From NCBI RefSeq assembly GCF_000002985.6, contig NC_003280.10:6630501-6694500 (forward strand): a stretch of 64,000 bases of DNA, read 5' to 3'. This DNA comes from Caenorhabditis elegans. Lineage: Eukaryota; Nematoda; Chromadorea; Rhabditida; Rhabditidae. Of the stretch, positions 36,420-49,045 are shown one piece after another. How positions within the stretch are numbered: the first letter of the stretch is position 1; each line of letters starts with the position of its first letter. Below the pieces are notes generated by a model. The model saw only the letters and a program-made list of their open reading frames with translations, was not told the DNA's origin and did not search any database. The position numbers were made by a program, and so were the translations under genes.

Positions 36420-39400
36420 ATGTTTCGGGACCTTGGCAGGGTCCACATCGTTTCTTTTGCCGTCGGAATCGTAGGATTAGCTGTTGGAATTACTGGAATC
36501 GTTTTGGCAATTGTATTTGGAACTGGTGAGTATAAAAAACCATAGAAGTTCACATTTTCAATTGGTTAATTTAGCACAATCAACTTGCACCACTCCTTCA
36601 CCACCGCCAGTTTGTCCAACCTGTCCCACGCAAACTGCGCAATGTAACACAAATCTATTTTCAATAAGTACTCAAGTCAATAATTTAAAATGGAATGATG
36701 ATTACAATAATACGAATAGTCCCGCTTACATTGATGCTGTTAAGAACATAACCAGTGCACTTACTGCAACTCTGAACACTGGTTTAAATACCGCCTCATC
36801 ATCTGGATTTTACCGAGTTCTTGCCGTATCTACGACGAACAATGTGAATGTTCAGATTTCAGCTCTTCGGTTAGTTATTTGACACGTTTTAGTCGCGTAA
36901 GTTTCTCTGTAAAACTCGTTTTAGTACTGTTGAAAATGATGTTTTATAATCTTAAAAACACCCCAGAACTACCAAAAATTACACGTACACACTTCCAGGC
37001 AAGGATCTGATAATTCGGTTGTGGCTATCGGAAACGGAGCTATTTCTTCAACTTCTGATCTTGGGCAAATGCCCACTGATAAGAATGTTAACAGTGTAAT
37101 CACTTCTGACAATACGACATATTCGGATGTGACCAGTGAGTTAACATTGAATCGCTTTTTGCAATAAATTATTTTCAGCTGCTCCACAGGCATGTGATAA
37201 AACTATAATTCAATCCGACTGTCCTTCGACTGTTGCTCCTGTAACATGCTCAACAATGCCTATGCCGACAACACAACCACTTGTCACTTCAACCGCCCCA
37301 GAAGTTACCACAACAGTAGCCCAGACAACAACGGCTCCAATTGTCACGACTGCTAATACCACAACTCAGGGAGTTACTACGACGGCTGGAGTTACCACAA
37401 CAGTAACTAGGGCTCAAAACTCAACTTTGGCTGCAACTACGACTGCTCCGTCTACGAACACTACAACTCAGGGTGTTACTACAACAGTTGGAAAAACAAC
37501 AACAGTTACTACTGCTCAAAATTCAACATGGGCCGCTACTACGACTGCTTCCAATACCACTACACAGCCAGTTGTTACAACATCAACAAGTACCCAAGGT
37601 ATTTCAACCACAACAGCACAGGCCACGCCATCAAGTTCTGTAATCCCAACGACCACACAAACTACACAACGGCCCACCAGCACAGGTATCCCTAGCACAG
37701 TCTCAACATCGCAAGGAACCAGCAGTACATCCCCGATCCCTTCCACCACGCAAACCTCATCAAGTGCTCCGAGCACCTACACCTCGAATTTCACCCCATC
37801 CCCCACAACAACTCTACTGACAAGTACTATCGCTCCGAGTACCCAAGGAGTTCCCACTTCTAGTAAGTCTTCCTCCCCCAACAGTACCCCAACAACAACT
37901 ATCACACCTGGAGCGCCCTCATCCACTCTAGGATCATCAAGTTCAACAATAGTGTCTACTACTATTACCCCGAGTACCCCAAAAGTCTCCACTTTGACAT
38001 TGAGTCAGTCCCCCACTCCCACCAGCACCCCACTGGTAGTCTCCTCTTCCTCATCAGGATCCAGCTCGACTGTGGTAACTAGTACTATTACACCAAGTAC
38101 TCAAGGAGTCCCAACTTCCACATCTAATCAGCCAACTCCCTCCACCAGTAACCCAACAACTCCTAAATCCACCGTTACAGCATCCCCATCGACGACAGGA
38201 GCCACCTCAACTGCTAGTCCTTCAACTATCACATCATCAGCACCTACTTCCCAGTCGCATTCTCCTTCATCCACTATGACGTCAACTGTTCCAGTGACAT
38301 CAACCTTCGCGTCAACAACTACAACAGTGCCAATAACAGTTGCACCAGGTCAATGTTATTGCCAATCAAATGTTGCTGTGGCATTCGAGCTTACTAGTGG
38401 AACATCGGATCTTGACCTGGACATTCAGAATTTCATTGCGAACTATTTGTTCTTTTACTCCGGAGCTCCTTACATCCTTGGTGATTTGACAGACAACAGA
38501 ACTGCGGTAACGATTGTATCACAAATGCAATACTATAATAATTTATGGGCCTTCAGATCTCTCTCGTTCCATTCCCTAACGATGACACTCTATCCGATCT
38601 GATGACCTATGGAGCTGAACAAACACCATCAGGAATATCAGCAGCTTTGGATACATTCAACATTCTAGCAAGAGGAAATGCAGTCATTTCGGATGCATTT
38701 AACATTATTCCGAATATCACAAGAAAAGGTTATCAAGGATTTGTCATTCTCGTTGCCAACTCGTATGTTGAAAAAGATTTGATCCTCCGAACAATATCTT
38801 CATTTCAGTGATGAATCGGTTCAAGCTTCGGTTGATTCTGCTACAAACTTGAAGGCTCAAGGATTTAATGTAATTACGGTTGCATTTAAGTCAAGTGGAA
38901 AGTTTGATGTCTTAGCTTCACAACCATCATACAATTATACAATTGTGCAAGATGCTGATAAACGATACGTTGCAACACTTATCGGAAATGTTTTGAGTGA
39001 GTTTTCTAGTTGAAAAAATCATGAACAAAAAAGTAACTTATGTTTTAGACACTACGTATTGCAACAATCTTGCTGCCTCCAGTACTACTATGACTTCTGG
39101 AGTTTATTCTTCAACAGTCACTGTGACAACCCAAGGATCAAGCTCTCAGGCTCCATCCTCCACAGTTACCGTACCAACTACTGGCACTACTTCCGGCGCT
39201 GCATCCACAACTGGATCTATAACATCTACTCAACAAGCAACATCGACAAGTAGCGTAATTACAACAGGAAGCACATCAGCTCCTCAAAGTTCGACTGCTG
39301 TAAGTTCAACTACGACATCTCCTTCTACTACAACTGGAAGTACACCTGCTCCACAAAGTTCGACTGTAGCAAGCACGACTACAGTGTCACCATACACTAC

Positions 39401-42400
39401 AACAGAATGCATCTGCACAACAGTCAGTAATACATTTGGTACTTCTACTACTCAAGGATTAACATCTTCATCTGCTCAAAGCACTGCGTCAACTGGAGTT
39501 TCCACAGTAGCTAGTTCAACAACTATCCCTCAAGGGTCATCCTCATCATCCCCACAATCTCCAACATCGGCTCAGCCAGCACAATCAAGTTCCACAAGTG
39601 CTGCTACAGTAACCGTATCTTCATCACAATCTCCAACATCTTCACCAGCTCAACAAAGTAGCACACCAGCTGGATCATCCACAGTAACTGTTCAGCAATC
39701 ATCATCTTTTCAAAGTCCACAAAGTACAACACAAATAGGATCCTCCACAACAGTTCCATCGACTCAAGCTCCATCAAGCACATCTGGTGGGCCAACGACA
39801 ACTCAAATCTGTCCAAATCAACAAACCGTATTCAAGGGGCAAGTCGGAGTAATTTATGAGATGCTTCCAGCCTCCACTCAACAAAATGCTATCAACGCAT
39901 TTGTGGAGAATGTGCTATTGAATTCAAACTTCTACGGATTGGCTTTGGATAATCTAACCCATGACAATAGAACACTTGTCACTGCTATTCCATACCCAAC
40001 AACTGACAAATACAATGTTCAAGGATATGGAAGTGCGAGAAGTGTAGATGAATTTAGAAATCAAGTTATTGCGTTCAATGGAATGATTCAACCTATTTCA
40101 CAATCCAGCAGTATTTCAGAGTATGTTAATAACAATTTTCATGTGAAGATTTTCATTTATTTTTCAGTGCACTTTTGTACGTTACGACCAGTCTGCCAGC
40201 TGGAGGTGTTAAGTCATCACTTATTATCGTTGGAAATAGCGCAGCGATGATTGACAATATCGCACCGATATTAACAAACCAGTTGCGATCGGATTTCGAT
40301 ATATATACAGTTGGTGTTGGCAGTGGCGCCGTTGATTTGTCGCCTCTATCTTCGGGTAAGATTTTAGAAAAACCTTGAGATTGTACTAGAAATTTTCAGT
40401 TCTGAAATAGTTTTCTAAAAAGGCTTATTTTTTCGTTTTGTACACACCGGTTTTCATTTGATCAAAGAACAAATTCAACATTTTGAGATTTGAAAACTTG
40501 TGATCTGTACATTTAAAGAACGAAAAAATAAATCCTTTGTCATCGGCAGAATTCTTCAGGAACTGGATTCTCGTTTACTGGAGACACTCAACAAGTTGCT
40601 GACCAAATTGGCCTTAAAATGGCATCTTCAAACCCATCTGTATACTGTCCACCTCCTGTACCATCAACTGCTGCACCAAGCACTTCTACAGCAGTCCCTA
40701 CAACTACAGTACCCGTAACAACAACCATAGCGACCACTACTCGTGTAACTACTGTTCGACCTACAGTAGGACCTTGTCAGTGTACCGGAAGATGGGTTTA
40801 TAATGGAGACTTGGCCATCGCGTTTGAAAATATCAAGACTAATGGATCACAGGTACGGATTTATCAACTGTCATAAGATTATAAAAACTATAAAGTTTAG
40901 AGCGTAGCAAATTTTCTGAGCAATACGCTATTGAAGAATCCAGATTCATATGGTCTTACAAATGATGTCAATGGAAACCAACCATCGCAATTAACTCTTA
41001 TCCCATATCCAGATTCAAATACATATCCAACTTATCCATATGGATGGATCAGGTATTGAAATCACACGTTCAGGATTACATTTAACATATATTTAAGATC
41101 GGTTAATGATATTGGAAACTACATTGATGCAATTTCTCCCCTTCCACTGGCCACCCCGGATCCGCAAATCTCAGATGCTTTAACTTTTATTAGTGCACAG
41201 CCAACAACTCTGAATTCGAAAGTAGTCCTTCTCGTTGGATCAAATGGAACTGATGTCAATGCAGCAATGGATTCTGCGAATAAACTTAAAAATGCAGGAT
41301 ATCTTGTCATAACGGTTGCTCAGACGGCTGCTGCAAGTGTTTTCCAACCGTTGGCTTCTGGAAGTCAGTTTGCTTTACACATTGGGGATGGAAATGATGA
41401 TGCTGTGGCTGCGCAGATAGCAAGCATGTTACTTGATTATAGTTTCACGTGCTTCGACGATGGATCTAGCACTCCTTCTCCTACTACACGATGCCCCGGT
41501 ACCCAAGGAACAACTCAACCAGGTACTATTGGAACAACAGTGACAGTACCACCAAGTTCAAGTTCGATTGGTTCAACAGCTCCTCAAGGATCAAGCTCAA
41601 TTCAACCAATTGCTTCATCAAGTACGATGGGATCGACAGCCGGATCGTCATCACCTCAACCAACTGTATCATCTACTTCGGTTCCGTCATCCACAGGAGC
41701 AACTAGTTCAGGATCGAGCACCACTGTTGGATCCAGTACGGTGGGTGCAACACAAACTTCGGTATCATCGAGCACGGTGCCTAACACTGGATCCACTGGT
41801 TCAACTGTAACTAACCCATCAACATCTTCAAGTACTTCTGGATCATCATCCACTCAATCTATTCCATCATCAACTGCGGCAAACACAGGGTCGTCCACTA
41901 GTGGTCCAACTGTAGCAACTACACAAGGATCCTCTTCAACGCAGACAAATTCCAATACTGGATCAACCACTGTAGCCACAACTGTTACACAAGGATCTTC
42001 AACTGGAGGTAACTCTGGATCAACTACTGTAAATTTTCAAAGCAGTAGTGTTGCATCAACAGTAGCATCCAGTACAGCTAACATCGAATCATCCACGACT
42101 CCAATTCCAACATGTGCATCACCATATAGTGGAAAGATTGCAACTGTTTTTGAATTGAATGCAAATAGTGCCACGGTAAAAATAAAAATATGTATGGTTA
42201 TTTTATCAATCAATTTTCAGAATATTGTAAACTTTGTGAGCAATAATTTGTACAACTCAGCCAACTATGATTTTACTAATAGTACAGAAGCAATTAATGT
42301 ACCGTATGGGCAAACCGATCATTATGCCACCCAGATTTTGCAGTATAATGGAACAAAGTATGCTCAATGTTTAATTTCATTTTAAAATGTTATACAAAAC

Positions 42401-42851
42401 TTTCAGGAGTTTATCGAATCTTCAGGACAACGTGTCTGACTTATTGACCAGTGCCATTTTGCTAATCGATGCCACAATTTCCGAGTGAGTGAATATTTCA
42501 GCAAAATTCTGATTAATGTATTTGCAGCGGTCTTCAATGGCTTCAAACTAATAGAGATCCAGCTGGAACGAATGCAGTTATCATTGTTGTTGGAAACGAG
42601 TAAGATTTGTGTTTTTTTCAAATTCTTTATTAATCTACAATTTCAGCGATGATGAAAACCCCGCAATGACTACATTCACTCTTCGAGACCTCAGAGCACA
42701 AGGATATAAAGTGATTTCGGTAGCTGTTGGTGAAGGTCATGGAGATTTTTCCCCAATTCCTGATAAACCAGAATGGTATTTCCAAGTAAACGACTCAAAT
42801 GGACAAAATATTGCTGATCAGATCTCATCTATTCTTTGCAACTTGAAATAA
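36420..42851 (+). CDS. Giant membrane mucin with SEA-like and repeated vWA-like modules (gene X)
   Basis: Fifteen exons (36420-36525, 36575-36869, 36999-37135, 37179-38515, 38557-38762, 38809-38996, 39049-40120, 40168-40355, 40560-40852, 40901-41052, 41098-42175, 42221-42357, 42407-42484, 42528-42599, 42647-42851) sum to 5544 nt, 1847 residues. A signal anchor ([20 protein letters not shown]) near residue 15 makes it type II. Then come a Cys-rich SEA-like module, a Thr/Ser mucin block of about 360 residues, a vWA-like module ([11 protein letters not shown] onward), a second mucin block, two adjacent vWA-like modules joined by a short Thr linker, a third mucin block and a final vWA-like module. 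None of the vWA-like modules has DxSxS. Such proteins suit an epithelial glycocalyx; the promoter GATA site points to gut. Exon 4 to 5 needs a 41-nt intron. Confidence 0.85.
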
Positions 42852-42906
42852 TCATCTCCCCACTGATATCTTTCCTTACTGTGCAAGTTTACCCATTTCT
42901 TTCAGA

Positions 42907-42912
42907 AATAAA
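42907..42912 (+). terminator. Poly(A) signal of gene X
   Basis: AATAAA 56 nt after the TAA stop. The same signal occurs at the same spacing after gene Y. Confidence 0.65.
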
Positions 42913-43687
42913 TACTTTACCCATATCGAAGCGCTTGCTTCGTTTATATGTGTCACTAAACGTTTCTCTGAACTTGCAAAATTTGCTGGAAATTAACTTT
43001 TATTGTGTCGACTTTTATATACAACACCAAAAAAAAACATAAATAATTTTATGCTCGGATGTTTTTAGGAATTGTCTGCTTACAAATTCATTATTTGTTC
43101 TTTTTAACAAATTTTTATTGAACAAGATTATATTTTTTGAAATAATTTCTACAGCGACGATATTCCATTGGTGTCTTCTTTCTGTCTCTTCTGTTTTAAT
43201 TTTCCAAAATTTTCCGCTTACAGTGAAAATGAATAAACTATCAATAATTCGCATATTTTCACAATGATTCACAAATTATCATTTCGAAATGTAACCTAAT
43301 AGCATTTCATCACAAATTCACACATTTATTTTTCAGAAATTAAATTGCCAAAAACATTCAGGAAAGTTGCTCCAAAATGTATGTACGCTTTATAAAACTG
43401 ATTAATCAAACTGTTAATATATAAATAGTAGAATACCAGAGAAGCAAAACACTACACACTCGTTACTCATTCAAAGCTCAATTACGTCATTCCATAAATA
43501 TTTCATATGAAATTTGATGTTCCGAAACTTGAGTTTCGAAACCCTTCATGATAATGATGACGTAACAATTGAAAGTTATTTTCTTGTAGAAAATAATCTA
43601 CAGATTATTTGCACCTCCCGCAGCGATTAAAAGTTAAAACGAGTTAATGACACAGAAAAATGGCATTGGTGTTTAAAGTTTGTATGA

Positions 43688-43695
43688 TGATAAGA
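43688..43695 (+). promoter_or_regulatory. GATA-factor site TGATAAGA of the second mucin/vWA gene
   Basis: TGATAAGA 129 bp before the ATG, followed by AACCACACCTTTCA as in gene X. It belongs to the conserved promoter block of the family. Confidence 0.6.
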
Positions 43696-43816
43696 GCTTC
43701 AGGAAGAGAACCACACCTTTCAAGTCAATGATATTTAGAATATATTTCAGACAATCGTTCATTTTTTATCATTCTCTTCTCAAAAAAGAAAGAACTAAAT
43801 TTTCAGGTTCTTGGGG

Positions 43817-46800
43817 ATGAGTTCCATGTTTAAGGACCTTGGCAGGGTTCATATTATTTCTTTTGCCGTTGGTATTGTTGGATTAGTTGTTGGTATTATT
43901 GGTATTGTATTAGCTATTGTTTTTGGAACATGTAAGTGTGTTATTTTATATAATTAATGTATTCATTTTTATGATTAAAAAATCAAACCACAATGGACTC
44001 ATATTGGGACCACGTATAGTTCGTAGACCTGGAACAGTCAAAATGTCTTAATGTTTATGAAGATTAGGGCAACGTTCTGCAAGTTGGAAACTTCCTATTA
44101 GGCTTTAGCAGCTTGCTGTCAAAAATTAAGAGGTTGAGAAGCTAACACTATCTTGTCAGCAACTTGGCAATTTACTTGAGTGAAATGTTTTTTTTGACCG
44201 TATTTCTTCTATTAATATAGCTGCAATACTATTGTTCGATGGTCTTCCCGCTTGCAATACTAATAGGGAGTGCAAGACTATTAGGGAGTGCAATACTAAT
44301 TTTCAGGACATTTTTCTGACTTTGAGCTTACTATTTTTTTCTGAAAAAAACTCGTATCTTATGTAAAAATTCAGAAAATTTGAATGCAATTGCAACAAAA
44401 AGGTACAATAACTTCAATTCCATAGAAATTTTACCAAAAATTTGTTGCAAAGTAGGAAAAAAATGTTGTAAAAATCTCAAAATTAGTGAGGTAGGTTTGT
44501 ACCAAAAAAAGTAGACGCAAGACTATTAGGGAGTGCAACACTAATAGGGAGTGCAAGACTAATTTTCGGGAGGTGTTCGAGGGGCAATACTAATAGGGAG
44601 TGCAAGTCTAATAGGGAGGCCATATTAATAGAAGAAATACGGTAAACCAGATTCATGTTTTAAATTGAACTAAAATTATTCAATGTTGAGAAATGTGCGC
44701 AAGTAATCTAAAACTATATTTGTTAATTTGTAAATAGTATCTTGCTGCAAAACTTTCAGTAGGTTCCCCCCATTGCTAAAGTTGTTTCATACATTTTATG
44801 GTTTTCACTGGTTTTAAAGTGATTTGACAAACTAATCAAACTAATCAAAGGAGATCTCCTATGTTCTAATTTCAGCTTCCTGCCCTACGTGTAATACCTG
44901 CCCCACCCAAACACAATGTAACACAAACTTATTCTCTATAAGTACACAAGTCAATAGCTTAAAATGGAATAATGATTACTCTGATCCAAACAGCGACGCT
45001 TACAAATATGCAGTTAAGAACATAACGGATTCTCTTACATCATCTTTAGTCAGTGGTTTGAATAATGGACCGTCATCAGCATCGATGAATCATATTTTTG
45101 CAACTTCATCAACGTTCAACAGTGTTCAAGTCCAAATTTCTAAACTAGTGTTAGTTCCGATGGCATTTACTGTTTCAAGCAAGACATTTGAAACATTTAA
45201 GCCGATTTTTCATGATTTCTAACAATAACTTTCAGTCCAAATGGTGATAAGGTCATAGCAATTGGAAACGGAGCTATTTCTTCAACTGCAGCACAGGCCA
45301 CAATTCCAAGTGATCAAAAAGTCAAAGAAGTGATTACTTCTCAAAATACAACATACTCGGATGTGAAAAGTGATTGAAAACTATTTTGTTTTTAGCAATA
45401 CGGTTATTTCAGCGGCTTCCGATGCTTGTGATAAGAACATCACTCTGCCCGAATGCCCAGCAACTCCAACATGCCCGACACAATCATCGCAGTGTAACAC
45501 CAATCTATTCGCAATAAGTACAGGAATTAACAACATGGTGTGGAACGTAGATTATTCGAATCCAAACAGCGATGCATACAAAAATGCGGTACAAAACATA
45601 TCTGATAGTCTAACTCAATCACTCATCTCGGGTCTGAACACTGCATCCTCATTATATCGAATTCTTGCCGCAATGCCATCAAATAATATACAAGTTCAAA
45701 TTTCCGCTCTTCGGTCAGTTTTGCTGGAAATATAAATATTGTTTTCAAAAACTTACGATCTTGCAGGCAAGGTTCTGACAATATGGTTGTAGCTATTGGA
45801 AACGGAGCAATCTCATCAACTTCTGATCTTGGAACAATGCCTACCGATCAAAATGTTAATAGCGTAATTACTTCTGATAATAGCACGTATTCAGATGTTC
45901 ACAGTAAGTCTATACTGATTGATACTTCAAGATAAAGTATTTTCAGCGGCACCACAGGCTTGCAATAAAAATATAATTCAAACGGATTGTCCTGTCTGCT
46001 CAACTGCTGCTCCAGTTGTATGTACTACAGCTTCAAGTGCCCCAGCTAGTACCGCAGTAGTCACCACCACAATGCCAGTGACGACTGTGCAAACTACAGT
46101 AACATCCATCGGAACAAGTACATCACCCCAAGCAGTTGTCACTACAACAGGTAATCCCACCACAACTGCACAACTTTCTTCAAGTTCTAAAACCTTGACA
46201 TCTACACAAACCACACAAGGATCTCCCAGCACGGTTTCACAAACTACACCAGGGGTATCGAGTGCTTCCACGGGCATGACAACTTCACAGGCTTCACTCA
46301 GATCCACTCAAAACTCTGTGACCAGCACACCGGGTTCTTTCACAGTAACATCCACACCCACAATCACAAGTACACAAGGAGCAATGGCATCCAGTTCATC
46401 AAACTCGCCAACTAGCACCCAAGCAATCAGTTCATCAACGGTAACTACGGTAGCATCCTCTACAATTGCTCCAACATCCTCACAGGAATCAAGTTCGATC
46501 GCTAGCTCATCAGCTCCATCTCAATCCACAACTGTGATCACAGTGTCAACTACTGCGACGGTTTCTTCCGGTCAGTCAACATCCACATTCGGAACAACCA
46601 TCGGCCAGGGATCGTCATTTGGATCTTCCACAATTCAAACCACCCAGGGTACATCTTCATTTGCACCAATTCCTAGCACTGCTGGATCTTCATCTCAAAC
46701 ACCTGGTAGTATGAGTTCAACTGGTACGACTGTCGGCCAAATGTCTAGTTCATTCCAACCGACGGCACCCACTAGTCTAGGAACTATTATGACCACACCT

Positions 46801-48791
46801 GGTACCTCCTCAATTCCATCAATTAGCACTTCAGTTAATTCTGGGTCCAGCACAATTGGGTCCACTGTTACACAGGCACCATCATCTTCTACTAGCATGG
46901 GTCCCTCACCCTCTCAATCAACAGCCGGTAGCACAATGACTTCTGCACCACCAGTGACTTCTTCGTCTTCAGCTAATACTGGATCTACATCAAGTGGCAC
47001 AACAGTGTCAGTTCAAACCACACAAGTATCATCTACAACATCTCCAGTTGCTAGTAGTTCTTCTCAAATGACTTCCACTCAGCAACCATCGGGAAGCTCA
47101 AGTTCTATTGGATCAACAGTTAATCAAGGTTCATCGTCAGTAACTACACAGCCTCCAGCAAGTTCGCGTTCAACAGCCTCTCAAGGATCAAGCTCAGCTC
47201 AACCAATCGCTTCATCGAGCACGATGGGATCGACAGCCGGATCGTCATCACCTCAACCAACTGCATCGTCTACATCGGTTCCGTCTTCCACAGGAGCAAC
47301 TAGTTCAGGATCGACTGTTGGATCCAGTACAATGGGTTCAACACAGTCTTCGCTGCCATCGAGCACGATGACTAACACTGGATCAACTGGTTCAACTGTA
47401 ACTAACCAGCTGGCCTCTTCAAGTACTTATGGTGCATCATCAACTGAGCCAATCGCATCATCCACAGCAAACCCAGGATCATCTACCAGCGGGCAAACAG
47501 CGGTCACTACCCAAGGATCTTCTTCAACTCAAACAAATTCTAATACTGGATCTACTGGATCAACTGTAACTAACCCTCCAGTATCTTCAAGCACATCTGG
47601 ATCATCATCAACTCAGCCGATCGCATCATCAACAGCAAACCCAGGATCATCTACCAGTGGAACAACAGTAGTAACTACCCAAGGATCGTCCTCAACTCAA
47701 ACAAATCCTAATACTGGATCTACAGGATCAACTGTAACTCAGCCATCGGCATTTTCAAGCACTTCTGCATCATCATCAACTCAACCGATTGCATCATCAA
47801 CTACAGCAAACCCAGGATCATCTACCAGTGGACCAACAATTGCAAGTACGCAGGGATCATCTTCAACTCAAACAAATTCAAACACTGGATCGACCACTGT
47901 AGCTACTACTGTAACACAAGGATCCTCAACTGAAGGGAACACTGGGTCAACTACTGTAAATTCTCAAAGCAGTAGTGTTGCATCAACAGTAGCATCCAGT
48001 ACATCTAACATTGTCTCATCCACTTCCCAAGCTCCAACATGTGCTTCTCCGTACAGTGGAAAGATTGCAACTGTTTTTGAATTGAGTGCAAACAGTGCGA
48101 CGGTAAGAACAATCGTTTTGCCAATTTTTAAGTTTTAAATTTCCAGAATGTTGTAAACTTTGTGACCAATAATTTGTACAACTCAGTCAACTATGATTTT
48201 ACTTCAACTACACAAGCAATCAATGTACCATATGGACAAACCGACAGTTATCCTACCAATAAATTTTTACAATATGGTGGGGCAAAGTATGTTTAATTTA
48301 TTTTTGTTTTTGTTCAAATAACATAGCACGGCAAATATTTCAGGAGTTTAACGAATCTTCAAGACAACATATCTGATTTATTAGATAGTGCTATTTTGAT
48401 GATGGATTCCACAATTTCCGAGTGAGTAAAACATTTATCAAAGTTCTGATTGATTAATGTATTTGCAGCGGGCTTCAATGGCTTCATGCTAATAGAGATC
48501 CAGCTGGAACAAATGCAGTTATCATTATTGTTGGAAACCAGTAAGATTTGTGAATTTTCAAATTTTTTATCAATCTACAATTTCAGCGATGATGAAAACC
48601 CCGCAATGACTACATTCACTCTTCGAGACCTCAGAGCACAAGGATATAAAGTGATTTCGGTAGCTGTTGGTGAAGGTCATGGAGATTTTTCCCTAATTCC
48701 GGATAAACAAGAATGGTATTTCCAAGTAAACGATTCAAATGGACAAAATATTGCTGATCAGATCTCATCTATTCTTTGCAACTTGAAATAA
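43817..48791 (+). CDS. Membrane mucin with two SEA-like modules and one vWA-like module (gene Y)
   Basis: Ten exons (43817-43931, 44876-45149, 45236-45369, 45413-45713, 45767-45903, 45947-48102, 48147-48286, 48344-48421, 48469-48540, 48587-48791) sum to 3612 nt, 1203 residues. The N terminus ([20 protein letters not shown]) with a hydrophobic anchor is closely related to gene X. Two Cys-rich SEA-like modules follow (each with CNTNLF and an [10 protein letters not shown] segment), then one uninterrupted Ser/Thr mucin block of about 680 residues with repeats built on [14 protein letters not shown], and one vWA-like module without MIDAS. The last four exons and the 3' UTR are almost identical to those of gene X. 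A surface mucin role is inferred. A splice to the exons at 49046 would give an alternative C terminus. Confidence 0.85.
44198..44642. mobile_element. 445-bp element with terminal inverted repeats in gene Y intron 1
   Basis: The ends are perfect inverted repeats of 21 bp beginning CCGTATTTCTTCTATTAAT at 44198 and ending in the complement at 44642. Inside are several copies of a CTAATAGGGAGTGCAA motif in tandem and in pairs near both ends. There is no reading frame. It looks like a non-autonomous DNA transposon (MITE); no target duplication is clear. Confidence 0.8.
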
Positions 48792-49045
48792 TCATCTCCC
48801 CACTGATATCTTTCCTTACTGTGCAAGTTTACCCATTTCTTTCAGAAATAAATATATTACCTATAACAGAGCGCTTGATTGGTTTAAATGTGTCGCTAAA
48901 GGTTTCTCTAAACTTGGAAATTTTGCAGGAAATCATCTTTTATTGCGTCGATTATTTTATACACGACACCAAAAAAAAACATAAATAAAAAGCAAAGTAA
49001 GTTTTCATTAAATTCCTTAATTAATCAAAAACTTTAATTTTTCAG
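48792..49045. other. Gene Y 3' UTR and spacer
   Basis: AATAAA at 48847-48852 is the likely poly(A) signal. The first about 200 bp are near-identical to the DNA after gene X. Confidence 0.6.

Larger units (their letters stand above)
42852..43816. other. Intergenic region between the two mucin/vWA genes
   Basis: Starts with the gene X 3' UTR (poly(A) signal AATAAA at 42907-42912), nearly identical to DNA after 48791. It ends with the gene Y promoter, similar to the gene X promoter. No separate gene. Confidence 0.6.

Noticed and set aside
37516..37992. Minus-strand frames opposite the gene X mucin block
   Set aside because: Antisense shadows of Thr/Ser codons, giving Val/Gly-rich sequence. The same happens at 45978-46307 and 41656-41853.
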